Assembly (NCBI GenBank): GCA_965215025.1
Contig: CBDCCV010000002.1
Coordinates: forward strand, 620,001 to 684,000
Direction: 5' to 3'
Length of the DNA stretch: 64,000 nucleotides
Source of the DNA: CBDCCV01 sp965215025
Lineage (GTDB): Bacteria; Bacteroidota; Rhodothermia; Rhodothermales; Salinibacteraceae
Shown here piece by piece: positions 16,904 through 25,557 of this stretch; within the stretch, counting starts at the first letter, position 1; each line of letters starts with the position of its first letter. Under the pieces are notes generated by a model, which worked only from the letters and a program-made list of their open reading frames with translations, was not told the origin of the DNA and made no database searches. The position numbers and the translations under genes are program-made.

Positions 16904-17558
16904 CCCCGTAGCGCTTTTGTGGAGCGGCGGCAAGGACGCAGCCCTCGCCCTGGCCGCGCTGCGCGAAGAAGGGGACGCGGTGGCCGCGCTGGTGACGACC
17001 GTGCTCGAAGAGGGCGAGACGGTCACGATGCACGGCGTGCCGCTCGCGCTCGTCGAGGCGCAGGCTCGCGCGCTCGAGCTGCCGCTGCGCGTGATGCGCC
17101 TGCCCGAGGGCGCGCCGAACGCCGTCTACGAAGAACGCCTCGCCGAAGCACTCGCCCCGCTCCGCGCCGAGGGCGTCGCCGTTGTGGCTGCGGGCGATCT
17201 GTTTTTAGAAGACGTGCGCGCCTACCGCGCCGCGGCGCTCCAGCGCCTCGGGTTCGAGCCGCGCTTCCCGCTCTGGAAGCGAGACACGACGCGGCTGGCG
17301 CATCGCTTCATCGAGGCCGGCTACCGCGCCACGGTGTGCAGCGTAGACACGACGCAGCTCTCAGCGCGCTTTGCCGGCCGTCCGTACGACGCCGCCCTCC
17401 TGCGCGACCTGCCCCCCTCGGTCGATCCCTGCGGCGAGCGCGGCGCCTTCCACACGTTCGTCATCGGCGGGCCGCCCTTTCGCACGCCCGTGGCCGCGAG
17501 GAAGAAAGGCGTGCGCCGCCGCGGACGCCTCAGCGTGGTCGAGTGGGAGGGCCGGTAG
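16887..17558 (+). CDS. PP-loop ATPase, diphthine-ammonia ligase (DPH6/DUF71) family
   Basis: The 223-residue protein has the PP-loop LLWSGGKDAALAL (residues about 8-20). It also has the family blocks GVPLALVEAQARALELPL and EGVAVVAAGDLFLEDVRAYR, and the C-terminal SVDPCGERGAFHTFV motif (about 185-200), the hallmark of the DUF71 adenine-nucleotide alpha-hydrolase family. In eukaryotes the family amidates diphthine; bacterial members probably form amides on other substrates. It overlaps the ATP-grasp gene by 17 bases, so it likely acts in the same pathway. The start at ATG 16887 is set by that overlap and by the conserved N-terminal motif. Confidence 0.88.
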   Translation: METTPSPVALLWSGGKDAALALAALREEGDAVAALVTTVLEEGETVTMHGVPLALVEAQARALELPLRVMRLPEGAPNAVYEERLAEALAPLRAEGVAVVAAGDLFLEDVRAYRAAALQRLGFEPRFPLWKRDTTRLAHRFIEAGYRATVCSVDTTQLSARFAGRPYDAALLRDLPPSVDPCGERGAFHTFVIGGPPFRTPVAARKKGVRRRGRLSVVEWEGR

Positions 17559-17588
17559 CGGATGTGCCGTGATCTCCCATGCGCCCGT

Positions 17589-18503
17589 CTACGCCGCCGC
17601 CTTCTCCCTTTGGCGCTCCGGCGCGCGCTTCAGGCTTGGGGCGGCGCCCCGGCCTTGTACGAGTGCCACGCCGGCCAGGATGAGCACGCCGCCGGCCAGC
17701 GCGCTCAGCGCCGGCACCTCGCCGTGCCACACCCAGGCGATGGGCAGGACCGCCAGCGGCACGAGGTAGAGCAGGCTCGTCCCCTCGGCCACCGAGAGCC
17801 GCTTCATGACGAAGGCGTACGTGAGGTACCCTACGGCGCCCGGAAAGACGCCGATGTACGCCACCGCCAGCGTCGCCTCCATCGGCGCGGCGGCCATCTG
17901 CCGGGGCAGCGCCGGCGCCCAGACGGCCATCAAGAGCGTGCCGGCCCACATCGCGTAGGCGGTGATCTCCAGCGGCGTGTAGCGCTCCAGGTAACGCTTC
18001 TGCAGCGCAAAGTACCCCGCCCCCGAAACGGCGGCCACGAGGATGAGCAGCACGCCCGGCTCAAGCCGGAGGCCGCCGGCCTCCCCAAGCGCGATGAGCG
18101 CCGCCCCGCCGAGGCTCACCAAAAGGCCCAGCCAGCCTTGCGCAGAGAGCCGCTCGCCCAGGAACGCTACTGCCATGAGCGTGGCGAAGACCGGCGCCGT
18201 CTCCGTCAGAAAGCTCGCCGAGCCGGAGGTGACGGTCACCTGCCCGTAGTTCAGGGCGCCGTGGTAGACGGCAAAGCCGAGCGCGCCAAGCGCGAAGAGG
18301 CCTGGCACGTCCTGCCAGCGCGGCAGGCGCATCGGGCGCGCGAGCGCGATGGCGCCCATCGTGAGCGAGGCGAAGAGGAAGCGCAGGAGCGCGAGCGGGC
18401 CGGGGTCGTAGGCAGAAAGCCCGGCGCGGATGCCGGGAAAGGCCGATCCCCAGAGCAGGACGGTTACAGCGGCGGCCGTGGCCGTTTTGCGAGTGGCGGA
18501 CAT
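17589..18503 (-). CDS. EamA/DMT family transporter
   Basis: A 304-residue integral membrane protein with ten hydrophobic helices in two EamA halves (about 8-140 and 150-285). The first half has LLWGSAFPGIRAGLS and the second SGAGYFALQKRYL, the usual drug/metabolite transporter signatures. Substrate cannot be predicted; relatives export amino acids or metabolites. It is convergent with the DUF71 gene and transcribed alone. Confidence 0.9.
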   Translation of the reverse strand: MSATRKTATAAAVTVLLWGSAFPGIRAGLSAYDPGPLALLRFLFASLTMGAIALARPMRLPRWQDVPGLFALGALGFAVYHGALNYGQVTVTSGSASFLTETAPVFATLMAVAFLGERLSAQGWLGLLVSLGGAALIALGEAGGLRLEPGVLLILVAAVSGAGYFALQKRYLERYTPLEITAYAMWAGTLLMAVWAPALPRQMAAAPMEATLAVAYIGVFPGAVGYLTYAFVMKRLSVAEGTSLLYLVPLAVLPIAWVWHGEVPALSALAGGVLILAGVALVQGRGAAPSLKRAPERQREKAAA

Positions 18504-18611
18504 GGAGGAGTGTTTCTAAAGCGGTGCGGCGAAGAAGACGAATCGTGGCGGCGCGCCTACTGATCAGCGGGCGGCCTTCCCAGAGCGCGCTTTGGTGAAC
18601 AAAACACACAA

Positions 18612-18681
18612 AGTCATAAGGCGGAAACGCAGAGTGGATTCATGGATTTATTCACTCGAACCAATAGCCGAAAACTATCGG
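18612..18681 (+). repeat. Conserved intergenic element, copy 1 (upstream of ZIP gene)
   Basis: About 70 bases shared with 26765-26835, including an identical 16-base block GGATTCATGGATTTAT (18636-18651), preceded by ATAAGGCGGA and followed by a CACT..AA..ATAG...AA.CTATC hairpin. It lies 65 bp before the ZIP transporter start. The second copy sits between CDF and Usp genes. The conserved hairpin suggests a mobile repeat or a cis-regulatory RNA; which is not known. Confidence 0.6.
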
Positions 18682-18746
18682 GGGGCTTAGTCTCCACATC
18701 CTCCGTGCGCTAAAGAAGACGCCAAAAGAGGTCAGCCGAGAGCGAA

Positions 18747-19469
18747 ATGCCCGAATTACTCGTAGTCCTGCTGCTGACGTTGGGGGCCGGCCTTGCTATG
18801 CCTGCCGGGGCGCTCCTGGCTCGCGTGGAGCACATCCGGCCCCACTGGCTCGAAAACGAATTCCGGCACAGCGTCATCGCGTTCGGCGGCGGGGCGCTGC
18901 TCTCGGCTGTGGCGCTCGTTTTGGTGCGCGAGGGCTTGGACGGCGTCTCGGGCGTTGCTGTGGTGGCGTGCCTTTTGGGCGGAGGGCTGGCGTTCATGGC
19001 GCTCGACGTTGCCCTGAGCAAGTCCGAGTTCTCAGGCAGCCAGCTGGCGGCGATGCTCTCGGACTTCGTGCCTGAGGCGCTCGCCTTGGGGGCGACCTTC
19101 GCGCAGGGCGGGCGCGGCGGAGCCTTTCTGCTCGCGGGCCTGATCGCGCTTCAGAACGTGCCTGAAGGATTCAACGCCTACCGGGAGATGCACGCCGGCA
19201 GCGCCACGATGAGCGGTGCGCGTATCCTCGTCGCCTTTTTTCTCTTGGCGCTGCTCGGCCCCTTAGCCGGCGGCGCGGGGTACGCCTGGCTGGCGGACTA
19301 CCAGGCCGCTGTTGCGGTCGTCATGCTTTTTGCGGCGGGCGGCATCCTCTACGCCGTGTTCGAGGACATCGCCCCGCAGGCCGTTCTGAAAAACGCCTGG
19401 GCGCCGCCGCTCGGCGCCGTGCTCGGCTTCGTGCTCGGCGTCGTCGGGCACCTGCTAACCGGCGGATGA
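18747..19469 (+). CDS. ZIP family divalent metal transporter
   Basis: A 240-residue membrane protein with about eight helices. It carries the two ZIP metal-site helices in reduced form, SDFVPEALALGA (about residues 106-117) and LIALQNVPEGFNAY (about 133-146); the usual HNxPEG is QNVPEG here. Members move zinc or other divalent metals into the cytosol. The loss of the first His of HN may alter the metal preference. The gene has its own leader, which contains the conserved repeat at 18612, and is followed by a LysR gene on the same strand. Confidence 0.85.
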   Translation: MPELLVVLLLTLGAGLAMPAGALLARVEHIRPHWLENEFRHSVIAFGGGALLSAVALVLVREGLDGVSGVAVVACLLGGGLAFMALDVALSKSEFSGSQLAAMLSDFVPEALALGATFAQGGRGGAFLLAGLIALQNVPEGFNAYREMHAGSATMSGARILVAFFLLALLGPLAGGAGYAWLADYQAAVAVVMLFAAGGILYAVFEDIAPQAVLKNAWAPPLGAVLGFVLGVVGHLLTGG

Positions 19470-19566
19470 GCCGCCTGCCGCCGCACGCTGTTGCGCGCAC
19501 CTCGAAAAGACTCAGGCGGATCAGGGCCGAGGCCGCCAATCATCTCACCCTTTCCCCGCTTGACAC

Positions 19567-20472
19567 ATGGAGCTTCGCCACTTGCGCTACTTCACCGCCC
19601 TGGCCGAGGAGCTGCACTTCGGCCGCGCCGCCGAGAAGACGTTCGTGGCGCAGCCGACCTTGAGCCAGCAGATCCAGAAGTTCGAGGAGGAACTCGGCGC
19701 GCGGCTCTTCGAGCGCACGAAGCGCAGCGTGGCGCTGACGCAGGCGGGCGAGGCGCTCCTGCCCTACGCGCGGCGCATCCTTAAGGAGGCCGAGCGGGCC
19801 GAGAAGGCCGCCCTCGCAGCGCAGGAGGGCCGGGCCGGCTACCTGCGCGTGGGCTTCGAGGCGCCGGCCATGCGCAGCGGCCTCTCGCGCGTGATCAAGG
19901 CGTTCCGCAAAGAGGCGCCGGGCGTCGAGCTGAGCCTGGAAGAACTCGGCAGCCGCCAGCAGGCCGAGGCGCTCCGGGCAGAGACGCTGGACGTCGGTTT
20001 CGTCCTCTTGCCCATCGACGAGCGCGACCTGCGCGTGCGTGAGGTGGACGAGGCGCCCACGGCGCTTGTGCTCCCGTCGGGGCACCGGCTGGCGGGCCGC
20101 GCGGAGGTCCCGCTCAGAGAACTCGAAGGCGAGCCGCACGTGATGTGGGCGCGCGACGTAGCGCCGGGCGTCTACGACGACTACCTGCGCGCGTGTCACG
20201 AGGCCGGCTTCGCGCCCGAGGTGGTGCAGGAGATCCGCCACATGGAGAGTCTCTTAGGGCTGGTAGCCGCCGGCATCGGCCTCTCCACGGCTCACCGCTC
20301 GCGCGCAATGAGCGACTACCCCGGCGTCGTGTACGCGCTCATCACCGAGCCGGTCGTGCCCATCCGCACGGGCGTGGCCTGGCGGCAGGGCGCGCCCGCG
20401 CCCGTGGTGGAGCGCTTCCTGCGCGTGACGGGCGAGGTGGCCGCTCGCGTAAAAGGCGAACTGGCTCCCTAA
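19567..20472 (+). CDS. LysR family transcriptional regulator
   Basis: A 301-residue regulator with an N-terminal winged helix-turn-helix beginning MELRHLRYFTALAEELHFGRAAEKTFVAQ-like (residues 1-29), with PTLSQQIQKFEEELGARLF as recognition helix and wing. The periplasmic-binding-like effector domain spans about 90-295 (YLRVGFEAPAMRSGLSRVI onward). It resembles LysR proteins that control aromatic or hydrogen-peroxide responses, but the effector cannot be named. It follows the ZIP gene by about 100 bp and is convergent with the porin gene. Confidence 0.93.
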   Translation: MELRHLRYFTALAEELHFGRAAEKTFVAQPTLSQQIQKFEEELGARLFERTKRSVALTQAGEALLPYARRILKEAERAEKAALAAQEGRAGYLRVGFEAPAMRSGLSRVIKAFRKEAPGVELSLEELGSRQQAEALRAETLDVGFVLLPIDERDLRVREVDEAPTALVLPSGHRLAGRAEVPLRELEGEPHVMWARDVAPGVYDDYLRACHEAGFAPEVVQEIRHMESLLGLVAAGIGLSTAHRSRAMSDYPGVVYALITEPVVPIRTGVAWRQGAPAPVVERFLRVTGEVAARVKGELAP

Positions 20473-20541
20473 GCGACTTGGTGCTCGCGCCGCGCGCTGT
20501 GCCCTCCGAGGAAGCTTCTCAAATCACCGGGCGTCTGCTCG

Positions 20542-21609
20542 TCACAGGCTCATCTGCAGGTTGACGAGAAGGACGCTTTCCTCCAGGCCTGGCGCGGCCA
20601 GAGGGACGAGGTAGTCCACTTCGAGGCGCAGCGGGCCGCCGGGCCTTAGCGTGTACCCGAGGCCGAGCAGATAGGAAGCTGAGGAGGCGCCCTCGGCCAA
20701 CGCGCTGCCGCCCGATCCGGAGCCGCCGCCCGGCCCGGCGTCCTCCATGCGCACGTAGTCCAGGCGCGCTCGGAGGCGGTGCCGCTCAGCCGGCGCGTAC
20801 CCCGCCGTCACGTACGCGCCCGAGGAGACGAGGCCGGGCTGCGGCTCGGCACGCAGGAGCGCCTCCGCCGTGACGAACACGCCGGCGCGCTCGACGTGCA
20901 CGTCGGCGCCGTAGCGAAGCCCCGCGTGCGGCCCGGCCTCGTCTGAGGAAGCGTCGTAAGCGGCGTTGACGCCGAGGGACGCCCGGCGGTCCGGCCCCGA
21001 GGTCTCCCATGCCACGCGCCCCACGTACAGGAGCAGGTCGCCGCTAGTCGGCGGGCCGCCGGTGCTGTCGTCGGAGGCGATGCCGTTGAAGACGCCGCCG
21101 CGCAGCACCACCGGGGCGGAGCGCGGTCGGTACCGGAAGGCGAGGCCGGTTTGGCGTCCGAGCCGGAGCGCGTTCACCACGCGCGGGCGCTGCACAAAAG
21201 GCGTCTCGGCCGTCGAGGTCAGGGCGCTAAAGCTGAAGGGCGTTTTAAACCGTCCGGCGTCCAGGCGCAGGGGCGGGAGGAGGCGGTAGCTGATGCGCGC
21301 GTCCAAGAGTTCGAAGCCATCGGCAAAGTCCGCCTCCAGCTCGTAGGAGAGCCGCGGCGAAGGCTGCCCCTCGGCGCCCAGGCGCGCGTTGGCGATCCGG
21401 AAGCGTCCGGCCGCCCCCGGGAGAGGACCCGCCGGCTGCGCCACGACCTGGAGGAGCGTCCCCAACTGAAGCGCTTCAGCGCTGTCCGGGCGCTCCGGCT
21501 GCGCCCGCGCCGCTTCTGCGAAAAGGACGGCGGCGGCGAGCACGCCCAAAACAAGCCGGCCCACCGGGAGCAGGGAGGGCGCGCGTGAAAGCGTCGTTGG
21601 AGGCGTCAT
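20542..21609 (-). CDS. Phosphate-selective porin O/P-like outer membrane protein
   Basis: The 355-residue protein has a cleavable signal peptide (LVLGVLAAAVLFAEAARAQ, about residues 20-38). A beta-barrel follows with alternating hydrophobic strands, among them LSYELEADFADGFELLDARI and DAGRFKTPFSFSALTSTAETPFV, the OprO/OprP-type block around residues 115-140. The C-terminus ends in LLVNLQMSL, a usual outer-membrane-assembly signal. It overlaps the upstream NUDIX gene by four bases (ATGA). The transported ligand is unknown. Confidence 0.85.
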   Translation of the reverse strand: MTPPTTLSRAPSLLPVGRLVLGVLAAAVLFAEAARAQPERPDSAEALQLGTLLQVVAQPAGPLPGAAGRFRIANARLGAEGQPSPRLSYELEADFADGFELLDARISYRLLPPLRLDAGRFKTPFSFSALTSTAETPFVQRPRVVNALRLGRQTGLAFRYRPRSAPVVLRGGVFNGIASDDSTGGPPTSGDLLLYVGRVAWETSGPDRRASLGVNAAYDASSDEAGPHAGLRYGADVHVERAGVFVTAEALLRAEPQPGLVSSGAYVTAGYAPAERHRLRARLDYVRMEDAGPGGGSGSGGSALAEGASSASYLLGLGYTLRPGGPLRLEVDYLVPLAAPGLEESVLLVNLQMSL

Positions 21610-22019
21610 CGGCCGGCGTCCTCCGAGGCGAGCCAGCGGGCGGCCTCGCTCAGGAGCCGGGCCAGGCCCTCCTCATCCACGGTTTGGCGGGCCTCAGCCA
21701 GCGGCAGCCACCGCCGCTCGCGCTCGTCGTCCTCGGGCCACGCGCCGTGCTCTTCTTCAACTTCGAGGAGCCAGATGCGGATCTTCGGCCGGGGCGGGTC
21801 GCCGTGCCGGTAGGAGCCGAGGGCGGGCGGGACGAGGCGCCCGGCTACGCCGGCCTCCTCGAACGCTTCGAGGTGCGCCGAGCCTTTCGGGCCGTGCTTC
21901 TTCTCGACGTTCCCCTTCGGGCAGATCCAGCGCCCGCGCGTGCGCGAGGTGATGAGCAGCACCTCGATGCCGCTGGGGCTTCTGCGGAAAGGGATAACGC
22001 CTACTTGGTCGTAACGCAC
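21606..22019 (-). CDS. NUDIX hydrolase
   Basis: A small (137-residue) NUDIX protein, MRYDQVGVIPFRRSPSGIEV onward, with a Nudix box reading GSAHLEAFEEAGVAGRL (about residues 47-63). The canonical G-x5-E-x7-REUXEE box is only partly kept (EAFEEAG, without the REU Arg), as in the DIPP/Aps-type group that hydrolyses diphosphoinositol or dinucleotide polyphosphates. WICPKGNVEKKHG matches the WxxPKG of that group. It is translationally coupled to the porin gene downstream. Confidence 0.85.
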   Translation of the reverse strand: MRYDQVGVIPFRRSPSGIEVLLITSRTRGRWICPKGNVEKKHGPKGSAHLEAFEEAGVAGRLVPPALGSYRHGDPPRPKIRIWLLEVEEEHGAWPEDDERERRWLPLAEARQTVDEEGLARLLSEAARWLASEDAGR

Positions 22020-22091
22020 GTCTTCTGTCGCGTAGTTGCTTAGGAGGTCAGATGGGCCGCCGGCGTGCCGAAAGAGGGCGGGCGGCGGCGG

Positions 22092-23279
22092 TCAGCTTTC
22101 GAGGCGGATCTGGCCGGGCCGCCCCGCGCCGAGGCCCACGCGTCCCTTGGCCGCAAGGACGGCCACGAGAAAGAGCAGCGGGACGGTCCAGCCCCGCGAG
22201 AGGTCATGCAAAAGGCCAAAGAGGGCCGGCCCGCTCGCCGCCACGAGGTAGCCCACCGACTGCGCCATCCCCGACAGCTCGGTGGCCGTCTCCGTGTCGG
22301 CCGCGCGGAGGATGAGCAAAAGCAGCGCCAGCCCGAACGTCCCGCCCAGGACGAAGCCCAGGAGCGAGACCCAGAGGGCGGCCAGGGCGCCGCCAGGGAG
22401 GAAGAGGCCGCCCAGCGCCACGGCCTCGACGAGCGCGAGCGCCCAGACGACCCGCCGCTGATCCTCCAGGCGCGCCGCCCAGAACGGGACGGCCGCTGAG
22501 CCTAAGATTCCTACCGCCTGCGAGAGGGCGAGCATCCACCCGGCTTCGGCGGCGCTGAGGCCGCGGCTCTGCAAAAGGTCGGGCAGCCAGGCCAGCACGA
22601 CGTAGAACGTGAGCGACTGCAAACCCATGAAGAGGGCCACGCGCCAGGCCAGCGCGGAGCGGCCCAGCAGCCGGAGCGAAGCGCCCACGCTCCTCGTCGG
22701 TCGGGCGCGCGCTTGCTCCTTCAGCTGCGGAAGCCACAGGGCAAAGGCGAGGGCGGCCAGGAGCGCCCACACGCCCAACGACCCGCGCCATCCGAGCACG
22801 TGAGCGAGCGGGACGCTCGTGCCGGCGGCTGCGGCAGCCCCCGCGCCCATCACGCTCGAATACAGGCTGGTCATGGGGCCGCTCCGCTCGGGGAAGTCCC
22901 GCTTGACGAGCGCCGGCAAGAGCACGTTACCCAAGGCGATGCCCACCCCCAGCAGCGCCGTCCCGCCGAAAAGAAGCGCCACCGACGGCGCCGCCCGCAC
23001 CGCCGTCCCAAGGCCGATGAGCACCAGCGCGGCGGCGAGCGCCCCTTCGATGCCCAGCCGCCGCGTCACCAGCGGCGTGAGCGTGGAGACGACGCCGAAG
23101 GCCAGGAGCGGGAGCGTCGTCAAGAGGCCGAGCGCGGTGTTCGAGAGGCCCGTGGCCGCGCGGATGGCGCCCACGAGCGGCCCCACGCCCGCAAGCGCCG
23201 GCCGCAGGTTGACGGCGACGAGCACGATGCCAGTGATCAAGAGGCCTCGGCGGAGCGCGGGCGTGTGAGTAGACGTCAT
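22092..23279 (-). CDS. MFS transporter, CynX/NimT family
   Basis: A 395-residue, twelve-helix major facilitator protein. The opening LLITGIVLVAVNLRPALAGVGPLVGAI (residues about 13-39) is the signature of the CynX/NimT (cyanate/2-nitroimidazole) group, and LPLLAFGVVSTLTPLVTRRLG is the loop 2-3 motif. Substrates in this group are small anions or drugs; none can be assigned. It is a single gene between the NUDIX and META genes, all on the minus strand. Confidence 0.9.
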   Translation of the reverse strand: MTSTHTPALRRGLLITGIVLVAVNLRPALAGVGPLVGAIRAATGLSNTALGLLTTLPLLAFGVVSTLTPLVTRRLGIEGALAAALVLIGLGTAVRAAPSVALLFGGTALLGVGIALGNVLLPALVKRDFPERSGPMTSLYSSVMGAGAAAAAGTSVPLAHVLGWRGSLGVWALLAALAFALWLPQLKEQARARPTRSVGASLRLLGRSALAWRVALFMGLQSLTFYVVLAWLPDLLQSRGLSAAEAGWMLALSQAVGILGSAAVPFWAARLEDQRRVVWALALVEAVALGGLFLPGGALAALWVSLLGFVLGGTFGLALLLLILRAADTETATELSGMAQSVGYLVAASGPALFGLLHDLSRGWTVPLLFLVAVLAAKGRVGLGAGRPGQIRLES

Positions 23280-23324
23280 TTTTATCTTCAGAAGAGGCCG
23301 GAAGGCGCTGGTCCGGTGCCGCCG

Positions 23325-25136
23325 TCAGTGGAGCGAGCGCCCGCAGCCGTGGTACGCCCGGCCGCCGAGCCTGACCGTCACCGTCTGCTCGAACGCCTCG
23401 CCGCTCATCGCGTCGGTGCACGGCGCGTCGGTGATCGTCACCGTGAGGTCGTGCGCCTCCGTCTCGGCGTGGTAGACGCGTGCGGAGTTGTCCACGGTCG
23501 GCTCCGGCGCGGGGGTGACGGCCTCGCGCTCGCCGTAGGCGTAGACGAAGCGGATGCGCTCGCCGTGGGTGATCTCAAGGTGCCAGCCCGGCTCCTGCCC
23601 GACGGCGCGGAAGTCCACGCCGCGCCGCCTCGCTTCTGCCCACACCGCGCGCTGCGGGTCCGCTGTGCAGTCCGTGAACGTCTCGCCACCGACCTCCAGC
23701 AGCGCCTCCTCCGTGCCTTTGGTCCAGACGACGACCCCGTCCGACCCGTACTTCGCGCCGCTGGCCGAGCGCACCTGGCCCAGGACGAGGTAGCGCTCCT
23801 GCGCGCCCTCTTCGGCGAAGCGCGCCGGCAGCCAGACGGCCAGCTCGCCCGGCCCCGTCCGCGCCGTGAAGGCGAAGTCCTCGCCGCCGGGATCGCGGCA
23901 TTCGTAGACGTATGTGTTGCCGGTCCGTTGCGGCGGCATCGTGCCCATCTCCTCTGGTGCGTCCTCGCGTGCGAAGGTGAGCGCGGCGCCCTGCTCGGAC
24001 GTGAGGCGGAGCCGCCCGCTCTGCACGGCGTAGCCGCTCGCCGCGTTCAGCGCGCGCATGAAGGCGCCGGCTTGCGAGTCGGGGCCGCACGCCGCGAGCG
24101 TGCCCGTGATGTTTTGCAGGGTGAGCCGGCCGTCCTCGCCTGCCTCGTAGCGGCCGCCGTAGCTGTTGCAGTCGGCCCGCCCGCCGAAGCGGCTGCCCGC
24201 CTGAAACGTGATCGTGTAGGCCGTGTCGGCCTCGGGCGTCAGCGTCTCGCCCGCGGCCGTCTCGATCTGCACGAGGCGCCACGCCGCCCCGGTGAGCGCG
24301 CTGGTCAGAGCGCCGCCGGCCGCCGCCTCCGCCTGGACGACCTCGACGCGCACGTCGTCCGCTGGGGCTCCCTGCGTCAGGACGGGGTGCGCCGTGTCGG
24401 TGGTCCATAGGAGCGCGCCCTCGCCGCCCCGGCGGATCTCGGCGCGGACGATGTAACGTCGGCGCGGCTCGATCTCGGTGGGGTCGTAGGCGAGCGCGAA
24501 CGGGATCGGCACCTGCCGGCCTTCGGTCAGGATCGTCTCCTCGGCCAGCGCCTGGACCGGAGCGTCGGCGCGGGTCACGTCTTCGAGGCGCACGCGCACC
24601 GTCGCCTGGGGCGGGAGGGCGATGCGCGGGCGGTAGAAGACCTCGCCCGAGAGCGTGTCTGAGGCGACCGCCTTGTCCGTTGAGGCCGCCGCGCCGGCCG
24701 TGAAGCGCAGCAGCGCCTCGCCCGCGCCGCCCGTCAGCGTGAGCCGGTCCTCGGCGCGCTCCCAGCCGGCGACGCGGCCAAGGGCAGCAAGGTAGACGCC
24801 TTCCCGCTCCATGACGGGCGGCGGGCAGGCCCGGCGCGTCAAGCCCGTCTGCGAGAAGGAGAGCCGGCCGCCCTCGGCCTCGTAAGCCCCGAAGTAGCGG
24901 TTGCAGCCGGCCGATCCGGAAAAGCGGCCGTCCTCGGAAAAGACCGCAGTGACTTCTGAGTCTTTTATCTCGGGAGCCTCGTTCGCGGACTCGCCAAAAG
25001 CCACCAGCCGCCACGTCGGGCCTGCCAGCGCCGGCCCCGGCGGGGAAGGCGTCTCTTGCGGGTTCGGACCGCTGCACCCGGCCCCCATCAGGGCAAAGAG
25101 CAGGGCAATGGCGATGCGCTTTTCAGGAGATGACAT
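23325..25136 (-). CDS. Five-domain META/MliC lipoprotein
   Basis: A 603-residue lipoprotein (lipobox ALMGAGC, Cys near 21). It has a META domain (about 40-140, SGSAGCNRYFGAYEAEGG), then a YbaY-like beta domain (about 160-255, PPQATVRVRLEDVTRADAP). A second META domain follows (about 270-385, FGGRADCNSYGGRYEAGE), then an MliC lysozyme-inhibitor-like domain (about 395-490, NTYVYECRDPGGEDF). The last is a COG3650-like domain (about 490-600) with AVGQEPGWHLEI and LGGRAYHGCGRSL. The family modules act in envelope stress, adhesion and lysozyme resistance. All five modules on one chain is unusual. The reading frame is intact throughout. Confidence 0.88.
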   Translation of the reverse strand: MSSPEKRIAIALLFALMGAGCSGPNPQETPSPPGPALAGPTWRLVAFGESANEAPEIKDSEVTAVFSEDGRFSGSAGCNRYFGAYEAEGGRLSFSQTGLTRRACPPPVMEREGVYLAALGRVAGWERAEDRLTLTGGAGEALLRFTAGAAASTDKAVASDTLSGEVFYRPRIALPPQATVRVRLEDVTRADAPVQALAEETILTEGRQVPIPFALAYDPTEIEPRRRYIVRAEIRRGGEGALLWTTDTAHPVLTQGAPADDVRVEVVQAEAAAGGALTSALTGAAWRLVQIETAAGETLTPEADTAYTITFQAGSRFGGRADCNSYGGRYEAGEDGRLTLQNITGTLAACGPDSQAGAFMRALNAASGYAVQSGRLRLTSEQGAALTFAREDAPEEMGTMPPQRTGNTYVYECRDPGGEDFAFTARTGPGELAVWLPARFAEEGAQERYLVLGQVRSASGAKYGSDGVVVWTKGTEEALLEVGGETFTDCTADPQRAVWAEARRRGVDFRAVGQEPGWHLEITHGERIRFVYAYGEREAVTPAPEPTVDNSARVYHAETEAHDLTVTITDAPCTDAMSGEAFEQTVTVRLGGRAYHGCGRSLH

Positions 25137-25191
25137 GGCAGGATGCTCTTCGAGGCTGCTGCTGACTCAGGGAGAGGAGGCGAGGGCCGGC

Positions 25192-25447
25192 CTATCCAGC
25201 GTCGGTGAGGTCGGCTTCGCCCTGCGCCGGCGGCCGCTCCGGCGATGGTGATTCTTCTGGCGATGCTTCTCGCGGATGCCGCGGCAGCAGTGGCAGTTCT
25301 CCTACAGCCTCCGGAGCTTCTGTTCGTCGCGTCCTCTCGGGCGGGGTCGTCCACCTGCGTGTGGACGAGCGCCAGGCCCAGAGCGGCCAGCACGGCCCCG
25401 GCGGCGAACGGGGCGAAAAAGCCTATCCAAACGCAAGTTGTGACCCA
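25192..25447 (-). pseudogene. Remnant of a small membrane protein
   Basis: On the minus strand a helix GFFAPFAAGAVLAALGLALV followed by HTQVDDPARED is readable. After a shift of frame, a Pro/Glu-rich tail (ELPLLPRHPREASPEESPSP) continues to a stop at 25192. There is no start codon upstream because the intergenic repeat at 25469 occupies that place. It looks like a decayed small membrane protein gene; the rest of the 570-base gap between the META and Usp genes holds only that repeat. Confidence 0.3.
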
Positions 25448-25468
25448 CGGCGAAAGCGTTCGATCTCC

Positions 25469-25557
25469 GTCATCCTGAGTCCCGGCGCCGGGACTCAGGA
25501 TCTCCCACGTCGCGGAAGGCCTCAACCGGGGAGATTCTTCACCTCGTTCAGGATGAC
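25469..25557. repeat. Intergenic palindromic repeat with perfect 30-bp core
   Basis: ATCCTGAGTCCCGGC (25472-25486) is followed directly by its exact complement (25487-25501). The larger element opens GTCATCCTGAG and closes TTCAGGATGAC, so the whole 89 bp is also an inverted repeat. This GTCATCCTGAG...AGGATGAC form is a common dispersed intergenic repeat in environmental genomes (recalled, not searched). It lies in the META-Usp gap. Confidence 0.65.
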
